In this document: positions 51,451-62,500 of the stretch, one piece after another
Numbering within the stretch: the first letter of the stretch is position 1
Layout of the letters: the number at the start of each line of letters is the position of its first letter
NCBI GenBank assembly: GCA_032191485.1
Contig: JAVDOI010000003.1
Span: 21,190,873-21,254,872 of the forward strand
From: Leptoclinus maculatus
Lineage: Eukaryota; Chordata; Actinopteri; Perciformes; Stichaeidae
Length of the DNA stretch: 64,000 nucleotides
Direction: 5' to 3'
Notes under the pieces: model-generated
Database searches by the model: none
What the model was told of the DNA's origin: nothing
Seen by the model: only the letters and a program-made list of their open reading frames with translations
Translations under genes and position numbers: made by a program

Positions 51451-54400
51451 GCACAACCGCACACACACACACACCTGCCGTCCAAGCTGCCACCCAAATT
51501 CCGACACACACAAGAAGAAGGGAGCCGGCGGTCTCAATTGAATGTGCTCTGAATGACTCTGCATGCGTCCGCCTGTCTACATGCCTGCACCGACAAAAGC
51601 CCAACCCATCCCCCCTTCGCTCCCGATTTCCGTGTCTCCTCCTCCTCCTCTTTATCACAACAAAACACCCGATCTGCTCCCCTTTCACCCGCCCGCCTCA
51701 GTCTCGTGCTGGCCGGGTCGCGATGAGGGCGATGAGGTACTTACGGGGCTGGTGAGAGGAGGCTACTCCATGGTGATGGCTCGTCCGCTAGCAAGCACAA
51801 CCCCCCATTTCCTCCATCCCTCCCTTCCCCTTCCTCCCCTGCACAGTCCGCCTGTCTCCTCCTCCTCCTCCTCTCGCCAAACATCTGGATGCAGTGACAG
51901 GTTCACTCCAGGACACGGAGCAACAGGAGCTAGCCAAATCATTTTCATTATCGATTCATGTTTTGATCATTTGTAGCATTAATATAACGATTCAGGTCTA
52001 TCCTCTTAATCTGAGAGTTTAAACACGCGAGTGTGATGAATATTGTGTATTTTAAAAAGCAGAAAGCTTAGAATTAATTAAGCTTTGCCTCAGAATGTCA
52101 CTGAAGAGTAAATCAGTGCAGGATTATTTTTTTTTATTCACAAAATATATTCAAAATTCCACTTTTGAAAGACAATTTTAAATGATCATGAAGTAAATTT
52201 TAGTGCGACTAAATGATGGTAAAAAATAAAATACTTGCTAATGCACCAATCATACGTTTGGTGTGTTTATATGTCTAACTGTCTATTTTTACGTCTATGT
52301 TTGGAGGAACAAAGACTTTCATTGGGGCACTTATGAGTGGAAAAGTACATATTCAAGATGGAAACAAACCATCTGTAAAACTCTCACATCGCATAACAAC
52401 AACAAGAACAAACAGAGCCAACAAGCAGCAACAAAGACCCAGAAGCCCATTAAAGTGAGTCCAGCTCCAGAGCGGATTACAGCTGTCGATCGCTGGTAAC
52501 GTGTTCGGATCGGACCAACAGGGCCAGCGGGGGAACCTCAGTGTGCAAAGAACCTCCATCTGCCACCTTCTTCCATTTCCAATAAACCCGCCCGGGGTTC
52601 AGTAATATATCACCAGGAGGGAATGATGAAGGAGGTTTGGATGAGGAGGAGGAGGAGGAATGGCACACAAGTACGGAGAAAGAAACCGTAAATCTGAAGC
52701 CCCCCTTTCAGACAAACAGCCTACATTACATTCACCTATCTGTCACAGTAACGGTTGGATTCAGACACGAGACACAAAGATCACGTGATATTTAGCAGCT
52801 GGTGAGAGAAACGTCAGCGAGATGTAAAAGACGGGCGGAATAAGTTCATTTAATTGAAGTATTTTTGCTGTTGAATCCTTAATTAACGACCATGAGCCCA
52901 AAAGGCCACTCGCCACCGCTTCCACGAATCATCCGATACATTTTATAAATGATACAAATAAAGAAATCATAACTAAATAAAAATTGCAACATTTTGCGAG
53001 TCTTTCTTTAATTTCCTACTACGATGTCAATCATGTGACAATATTAAAGAAATTCACCGCGATCAGCTCCTCGAGTGTTCCCTGTATCTCATCTTTCTTC
53101 CCGTTTGTTCTCATGCTTTGTGTTCATGGTTTGATCGTCTAGTCGTTCATCCTTTCATGCAGCTGGTGTGGACGGAAATTGAAAAGTACATGTTCAATTC
53201 AAATGTTCTCACAAGTTAATGAAAAGGTATCGAGTTTTACAGCTTTTAGTGTCTCTCTGTGTATTCGGCCTCTTTATGTTGATCTGACAGAGATGGTGAA
53301 ACGTTACCGGGTCCGACCTTCTTCAGATTTACCAGCGTCTTAAAGGGGCTTCAGGATCCAGATGTGTTGGAAGCTTTATACCAAAAACACATCTGCATGT
53401 CAACTGAAGAATAAAACAACCTTCAGTCCGCATGGCAGCTGTCACACACACACACACACACACGTTTCAACTTCCCTACCACACATTAACATGAACTCTG
53501 AGGCGACTTCCTCCTTTGTTGTTTTGTAAGTGAGAACTGCGTCGTCTTAATTAATCAGCATTAAGCTGCCAAACAACATGACACTAAATAATATGTAAAA
53601 GCTCCGTTTGAAATTAACGACTCAGCAAACTGCAGTTCAGAAACAAAAACACTTTAAGTAACGTTCGCTGTGTGAGGAGGAACAGTGTGTTTTAAGGAAA
53701 AACATCTGCCTCGCGTGCGTCTTAGTTAGACAATGACGACCCCCCCCCCCCGTCAGCACAAAGGCCCCGTGTCAGCAGACGGCAGCTGCCGGGCCGGGTG
53801 ACGGAGCACCCGGTTTGTTTTGGGGGACAAAGGCGAGCGGCGGTCCAGTGTCAACGCGTCTAATCCCTCGACAAGTCAAACCTCAGCGGTCATCGGCCGT
53901 TACTTAGTTCGGCGAGATGCAGACAAAAGGCCGAGGGTTCAGTCGTCACTGACTCTGAATCAGCTCCTCTGCAGCTCCCGTCGGTGCTTATCACAACGTG
54001 TGACACATTACTGCAGACCTCATGTCTGTGAACCAACGCTGCAGATTGAACTGAAAGGTGACAGCGGTGGTTTGGTGATCACATCTCCAAAGATACCTTC
54101 AGTATCAGTAAACACAGAATGATCTCATTCTGACGAGACGGTGGAGCGGTGGTTCCCTGGTCGTGTTAAGCAGCTTGTGAAGACTCTTCCCCCCCCCCCC
54201 CCACGTTCATCAGCTTAGCGGCTGCAGTCTACTGATCCTGAGCCTCAAAAGATGATCACTATAACATGAAGCGTGCGACACATATTCAGTGAAGTGCTGA
54301 TAGGTTAGAGATATGCACGGCTGTCCCTTAGACATCTTAACGCTTCAGCTATGATATTTTAGACAACAGTGTTCTTCCAACTACGAGTCAACATTGTGAG

Positions 54401-54639
54401 GAAGCCCCTCTCCTGTTCCATAAAGAGCTGGACTGGCCTGCTCAGAGCTTTCGACCCCGACCCCATCCAGCACCTTTAGGGGTGAACCGAGCCGACCTGA
54501 ACGGGGTACTTTCCATGGCTGTGGCGTCATGAAATCTACATTAATAGTGTGACAACGGCACATTCCATCACAGACTGGAGGCTCGTGCCTCAGCGGCGGC
54601 TCATTAACCGGCTTAGCCTCGTTATGCTGGTCAGTCCCT

Positions 54640-54675
<36 letters not shown>

Positions 54676-57344
54676 TATTGTGTGTCACGCTCTCCCTCTC
54701 CACTCCGGTCCCCCCCCCTCCTCACCAACAGTCTGAACACAGAGTTCACAGGAATGCTTTTAAAAACAGTCCACGGAGGTTTCTTTCACATAAATAAAAG
54801 GAGCTTCTATTCTACCGTCTATGTTGTGGTGTAGGATGTGTTTATGTGAGTACCAGCTGTACTCTTTTCTCTTCTCTCCAACAGTGACTTGACACTATTT
54901 ATCTTTCAATAAAAATCTAAAATCCTAAATCCTATGCCCTCGATCTTTCTGTGTGGTATCGAATATTGATGTTTTTGAAGGTTTTGCATCAAAGTTAGAG
55001 ATTCCAGTGTCGTAACAACACTAGTTACAGACTGTGGAAAATAAAGAATCTATCGATCTACAAAACATCTGGACCGGCACGGAGACGCACCACTTTCACT
55101 CAGAAATAACTGGAGTTAGGTTTGTAAATCACGAGCTTCAGGCTGCCTCTTTGCATCGTTATGTGTATAAACGATCATTTATATCAGAGATTCTTCAAAG
55201 AAACATTTGTCAGGATGAACTTCATGAAATGTGTGAGAGAAACCGAGAGGACAGAGAGCGTAACCGGGGTCACTAAGCAGCCACCATATGGCCGATCTAA
55301 GTCAGTCATTCCCATGAAGGATAAGCCCCCCCCCCCCCCCCCCCCCCCCACACCCTGACTGCTTTAACCCATCTGGCTCCATGAAAACAGTCCACTCAGC
55401 TTGACTCAGTTCACTTTGCTCTGATTCAATGTGGATTTTATGAACATAGAGTCCGTTTACGGTCACTGAACAGACAAATTATCAGGAGACAGAATTCAGC
55501 TCAAACTCGCCGTCCTGTTGTTTTGCCAGAGATGTAATTGTTGCACTCCGCCACCCTGCAGGAATAATTACTGTGCCGTTTGACTATGAGAAAGCAAAGT
55601 TTCTAAAAGAGAGCAAAGAGTTTCTGACGTCAACTGTGTGTTGACAACACATAGTTATCCAGGAAATCAAAGCAGAACATTCATATTATGGTATAAATTC
55701 AAAAGGAGAAGCCAAAAGTCCAAATCTGTGACATGAATACAGCCTCGATCGCAACAGCAATGTCCATAACTTTAATTAAGAACTCAATAACGCAACAACC
55801 TCCATTGATTTACGCAATGATTGGTGTTCGGAGGAGTGACAGTGAGCAGGGTTCATCACTTCCGTCCCAGAGTGTGCTTCAGTTTAAAGAGAGATCCGAT
55901 GGGCAGCTGTGAAAGATAACACGAGCGGACACTTTTCAGCTCTTTTGGGGTAACGGCAGCAAACAGCCACCACTGCTCTGTGCATCGGAATGAGATTTGC
56001 ACTTATGGATTAATATTAATGTCGCTCTATCCCTCTGTCGGCTCTGAGCTTCTTAATCTGCAGCCGCGGTAGAATACAACAGCTGTCACCGACAACACAC
56101 AGATGAAGCCGCACAGGTTGAACTGCTGCAGTGAGCGTCTGTAATGCCTTATAATGAAGGAAATATCAAAGGGGTTTATGGGAAATGGAGTCTTATAATT
56201 GAGATTTTGTGAAATCCCAAGCATGCTAACGATCTTCAGTTAGCATGCAACATACATGGCGACTGCTGGATGTTGAATCTAATATCACGCAGAATGCTAA
56301 TACGCTAAATGCTAACGTTAAGACGCTAACGCTCTAAATTGTTCTTCACACAGTTGTTGTTCACAATGAAACAAAGTGAGGACCAACAGACCGTGTCATT
56401 GCCGTACTTACGAGCCGCAACGCTACTTTGACTACAATGGAATTAAAAACACCTTGAAAAACATGAAAACTCGTGAATTCATTCAGCTGAAATCTGCCTC
56501 AAACAGCTGCATTAGCTGCTCCCTGGTTCCGCTCCTCCCGCCATCTTGTCTTCTCCTACCTGTTCTCGATGTGGTCAAACAGATGCTGCCAGCGGTCGTT
56601 GACGTCCTTCAGCTTGCCGTTGACCTCCGTCTCCTTCGTCTTGTTGCTGGCTGTGATGAGTTGTTCTCCGAGCTGCTTCAGATGCGTTTTATTCTCACTG
56701 AACAAGTTGATCTCCTCCATGCAGTCCTGACGGAGAAACGCAAAAGAGCAGGAATAAGAGACAGCACGTTCACATCTCAAACCACCGGTGTTTTAGACAT
56801 GAATTACACATTTAATCATTCATCTAAAGGATTAATAAACGAACATATTATCATTTCTTTAAGTCGAGTCTTCATGGCTTCAACGGTTCTCACGTAAGAA
56901 GAAACAAAAGATGTAACATTCACTGAAAACACTCAAAACGTGTGCTTACTTAAAACTCCATGTGACCAATAATTATTTTAGTAAAACCATTAACTTGATT
57001 CATCTTCACTTGAGGAAAACCTCATGAAAGCTTCTGACTTTGGAAGTTTGCCAGAAAAGGAAACACAACTCCTGCCAGGAGTCTGTGTGGCGGAGCAGGA
57101 GACACTAAATTTAAAGCTCCGGTTGCCTGAAAAGGTTTAACCCCCCACCCCCCACCACACACACCCCCCGTCAGGGCAATAAGTAACAAATAAAAGCATC
57201 AAGAGTTCAACACAAAACAGACCCGCGTGGCCCCGCGGGGCTCAAACAGCTGTTGTCTCCTTGAACAATCGGGGGGGAATTCAGAGCTTTTTGAAAAGCC
57301 GGACATAGAGAGCAGTGCAGTGACGGAGCAAAATGAACATAGAG

Positions 57345-57420
<76 letters not shown>

Positions 57421-58526
57421 CATGTTTTTTCCAAAACTTTCCAGGTTTATTTATTTTTCCAAAACTTCTCCAGGCCTGAAAGTTGCTATCTTCAGATTCC
57501 ATGACTACGAACACACTGACAGAACTTAGACCTCTGGCTGGAGGCACAATCTTCTAAATGTATTATTCAAAAACATTAAGAAAACGTGTAATCTGCATTT
57601 GGATATGAATCAAATCTTGGGAAACATGCGACTGATGTTTTCTTACTTAACGCTCCAAATCTAATCGCTCGTTTCTCGGCTCATGTCTTAACTTTCAACC
57701 AGAGGGTCTTTGCTGCAGCCTTCCTACCTTCTTCAGCTTCTCCACCATCTCCTCGATGTTGAGGTCGGAGTTGTGCGCCACCTTGTTCTCCATCTGCGTC
57801 AGCCACTCGCACAGCTCCTTGTTCTTCTCGTTGAAGATGATCCAGGCGTTCAGGCGATCTGCGATCTCCTGTTTACGCAGAGACACCTGACACAAAGAGG
57901 AGGACGGAAAGGAAATGAGCTTTAGTGCTATGAATGTCAACAAACGTCATATTTAGTCGACTTTAAAACGATAAATGTCTCATTTTGTTATCCACCTGTC
58001 GCCTCGACTCCTCTCCCCTCATTTCTCTTCCTCGCCTCCTCTGCTCGCATCTCCCGCGGGGCGAGATTAAGACGCGAGGAGAGGAGGCAAGGAAAGGAAT
58101 GGAGGATGTACAAACTGTGAATTGGGAAAACGATAAGTTTAACTTATCTATAACTTATAACTTAACTCTCTATTGGGTGAACTGTCCCACCTCCAGTATT
58201 GAGCAGCACACCGGGCCACAAGTGTAAATACACAAACAAAGACTCAGTAGAAAGTGAAAGTGAGTATGACCACTGCTACTCCCCCTCCCCCAGCTCTTCT
58301 TCCTGAAGCCTCTCCTATCACCATCTGTTCCCCCACAATGACCCTCACACCCAAACTAACCCCCCCAACACCCACACCTGTTGGTCTCCTCGGTCTCCCT
58401 AAAAAGACTCACAAGGTTTACTAACTTAACTCATTAAAGGCTCAGACTTTTAACACTAAAGACCAGAAAACAGACAGACAGACATGCTGCAGAACTGTCA
58501 CATGTCAGATGACAGCTGTCGTCTGA

Positions 58527-58579
<53 letters not shown>

Positions 58580-59507
58580 TAACAAAACACAAAGTGTGTG
58601 ACTGTTTGGGCTGAGCTGGTTACAGATGTTAGCTCTTCAATGATTACCCAGCAGGCCTACAGTTTGGTTTTCAAATGTAGTCCAACGGTTTAAAACGTTT
58701 GACGACCAGTGCGTCTGTTCCTGCACCATCACTGTGCACTTCACATGGTCTCTCTGTTCTCAGGACATGAAGAGGAAGCCATCATTTGCCACCGGTGACC
58801 CCTTGAAAACACCTTCCTTGATGATTTAACTTCATTTAAAGTGGGACAAATAACACGTTACTTTAAAATACAAGCTGTTCCAGCAGCAGGGCAGTCAATA
58901 CCAGCTACTGCTGTGCAGCAAAACATTGGGCAAAGTCATAGAAGTTCATTCTCAGTTTCAGTAGAGATCCCACAGTTTCACCGTAAACAAAACCTTTAAA
59001 GGAAACTGCATAAGGTGTTAAAATGGGTCCTAAAAGCAGAAACCAAGTGGGTGTCATGCACTCTTCACCAAGCCTCTCTATGAAACTCTTGATTCAAGTC
59101 GGATCACTTAAAGAACATCTTTTTGAAAACATTCAAAGCAAAGATGCGCATGAACTTGGTGATTTACTCTGACAAGTACGAGTGATACAGCAAAATAAAA
59201 GTAGACGAACAGCAGAAGCAGCTTGTGACTGAGGACGAGCCGCGATGCTTGATCAGAACGTCCCGTCTGGGTTCAAGCTGTAGTTCATCAGCAGTCTCAC
59301 CTTGAGGCAGAGTTCCTCCCACTGACAGTTCAGGTGCTCCACCTGCTCCTGCAGCAGCAGGACGTCGTCGGCGATGATGTACTGGGACAGATCCGTCTTC
59401 ATGGTGCTCAGCTCCGTCAGGCTCTCAGCCCAGTCCTCCAGCGAGTCCTCGTTCTCCTGCATACCATAACACACCAACCGCCACAACAAACCGTCAGGGA
59501 CCCCCTT

Positions 59508-59539
<32 letters not shown>

Positions 59540-62500
59540 AACTGCCTAATGTCTCTCTCGGACCGGCCCCTTTCTCTTTCTCTCTCTTTCTCCCCGCCCA
59601 GAGAGAGGATTAAGGGCCACAGGCTGCAGGCCCGGGCCGGGGGAGGGGTGAGAGAGGGGGGGGAGGGGATTGCGGGAGGGGGGGGGGGATCAAGGCTGTG
59701 ATGGGTCAGAGAGGATGAGTTGAGTCAAAACTTGGCTTTGCTCTCTTGGAACAAAGAGAGGCTACAATGTTTCCTGATGTTCTGATCAAACGTCTACATC
59801 TGTATTCCTCTGTGTCTGACTTTTGCATGCGTTGAATAATAAGCTACAGGATGCATACATATATGGTCAAAATATAAAAATCAAATGTAATTACCAATTA
59901 CTTATTTGGTCAATTAATCAGCCTTTAGCTCCGCCCACTGTGGTTTAACTCAGCCAATGAGATCGCTGCTGCTCGCAGAGGGACTCTGACCCTCCACTGA
60001 AGGTTTAGCATGAAACAAACTGCTAGTGGACAGAACAATTCAAAATATAGTTGAGCAATATGACCGGCTGTTTGCAGACGTACCGTGTTGTATTTCTCAG
60101 CACTCAGCAGCTCATCGTCAAACTCTGGCATCGACTGGTTCAGTCTGGTCTTCAGGTCCTTCAGCTGCAGCATGCTGCCTGCTAGTCCGGACTCACAGCA
60201 CTCCCAGTTCTGAGACACACAAATAAAAAAACAAACATTTTAAAGGCTTGTTGATCAGCATTGATCAATACTCTGGGTTCTTAAACAGCTGATTGGCTTT
60301 GAGAGCGAGCAGAGGGCCAGTACACTCCTTTGTCTTTGACTTCCTAAACATGTCCACTGTCATTAATTAGAGCAGATTGGATCAACTTGGCCGCTGTCAG
60401 GGAAACAGAAGCCTTCAGAGGCTAAAGGCGATGGATAGATTACTGAACGGGTCTACCGGGCACAGGCCTAGGGGCCCAAAGTGTCAGGGGCCCCTCTGGC
60501 CTTCACCTACAAAATGTACTCAAAGAGACATCGACCAAGACGTGACTCAAAATGACCACAAAGAAACACGAAACAACTACAAAGAAACACAAGATCACTA
60601 CGAAGAGACCAAATCAGCTCCAAAAAAGACACAACAAGCAACAAAGAGACTCAGGACGACTATGAAAAGGGCCAAAACAACCTCAAAGTGACATAAAATG
60701 ACAACAAAAAGACACAAATAAAAGACTACAAACATACATGTCTGACATGTCTGTGCCCAGGGACCCCTTGTCTCATAATCCGCCCATGGCTACTGGGGAC
60801 AGATGGAGGATTCAGACATGTGTCCACGTTGAGAACACAGAGAATTGTCTCTCACAGCTTTGCACCTGCAGCCTCAGGGCAGCAGAGGAGACGCTGGAAA
60901 GACTGGACACTTCTGGTGGACCGTTAAACTGTGATAGATATCTGATAGAACTGAATCAAAGAAGAAGAGGATGATGGTGTCTCTCTCTGCCCGGACACTG
61001 TGACTCAGATGTCCAGAGGCATCTGTGACCCTCTGACGCAACTGACTGGAGGCCACTGGTTTGGTTTCATGCAACTGAACCTCCAACACAAAAGAATAAA
61101 AAGAAAACTCACAAGCTACACACAAAAGAGGTCGATATCTGAGAAGATCTGTTCCAAGATTTCACTTCTATTGTGTCAAATGATACCTGCTCTTAAAAAC
61201 GAGGCTGACAGAAAAATAAAGCAGAATTTAGAGAGAAAAGGGAACTAAAGTTAAGAGAAAGCTCTATGATTGCAATATACCAGCCAATACTGATATACAA
61301 TACTGTTTTCAAACTGACAAAAACAATGGAGATAAAAAAGTATAAATATGGACTAAGGGCTGCAACTGATCATTTCATCATCAATTAATTTAGAACCTTT
61401 TTTCCAATTGAACAATTCATAATTTGTCAATAAAAAAAATCAGAAAACTCAATGCAGTCCTCTCTGATTTCAGGCCCAGTCCAAGACCAGGACCTTGGTG
61501 TTTGAGTCCAGACCAGATCCAAATAAGGTCACTTAAAACCAAGCCAAGCCCATTAAGAACCAGGACCAAAACAGGCAGAAACACGAGTAAAGGCGGTGGA
61601 GAACACGGACTGTCATAGTGGAGAGAATCGGGCGACTGAGGTTAAAAACTATACGCAGCGAAACATATTTACAAGATGTTCCTGAACGCATCGCTTTAAG
61701 CTGCTTTCAAAGAGCGACGGAGTACCTTGACGATCTCCTCGGTGAGCTCCGTCCTCCGGCCCAGCAGGCTGTGCAGGTCGTCCCACTCCTCCTGCAGGGT
61801 TCCCAGGTCCGTCTGCAGCCGGGTCTGGGTCTCCTCGTCCCCCATGGAGAAGAGCTGCCGGCCGACTTCCAGAGTGTGGATGAAGCCGCACTGATACCTC
61901 TGGAACAGCTGCTCTGTGTGCTGGAAGAAAAAGAAAAGGTTGAAGGTGATTTTTAAGAAAGGAGAGGAGAGGAGAGAAGGAAGGGAAGAGGAGCTGTGGT
62001 CGTTCAGTGAAGGGATTACTGGTCCCTTTAACTGAGGAGCAGTTTATTGCATCTTCACTCGCAATCAATTCAAATCTCTTCTGTTCATGGTAATCAAATG
62101 AGCAGAAAGGAAGCACTCTTCCTCTTCTGTTCTGTCTTTTGATGAGATCAGCAGAAGTCTTTTTTGTTTAAATCTCACATCAGCCCCCAGGCAGCCGCTT
62201 TGTTCCTGCCTGCAGTGATGAGTGATCTTAATCTGAATCAACAACCATTTTACAGTCCACCGTCTCTCTTTTACAGTCCTCAACACGTAGATTAAGACGG
62301 TTTGGTTGTTTCTGGAAGGTCTGAAAAGTATTTAGGCTGAAAGTCAAGCAAAGTACTTTTAGTTTACTTTAGTTGTGAAATCTTAAGAGGGAAGAACATT
62401 ACACTCAAACACATGAAGTGCATCTTCATCATCTAATATTATCTCTTTATGCATACACACACACACACACACTCATACCAGTACACTTTGTTTAAAGTTT

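Larger units (their letters stand above)
49970..56559. other. large syne2 intron, repeats only
   Basis: 6.6 kb without a recognisable exon on either strand. It contains GT and CA microsatellites, homopolymer G31 and C24 tracts and many short frames produced by them. An internal promoter for short nesprin isoforms could lie here by analogy with mammals, but no sequence feature identifies one. Confidence 0.5.

Noticed and set aside
51057..51976. Overlapping short ORFs around the GT/CA arrays
   Set aside because: Produced by dinucleotide repeats and Pro/Ser-rich low complexity; no conserved exon.
57199..57547. Tyr-Ile repeat ORFs on both strands
   Set aside because: Direct translation of the TA microsatellite.
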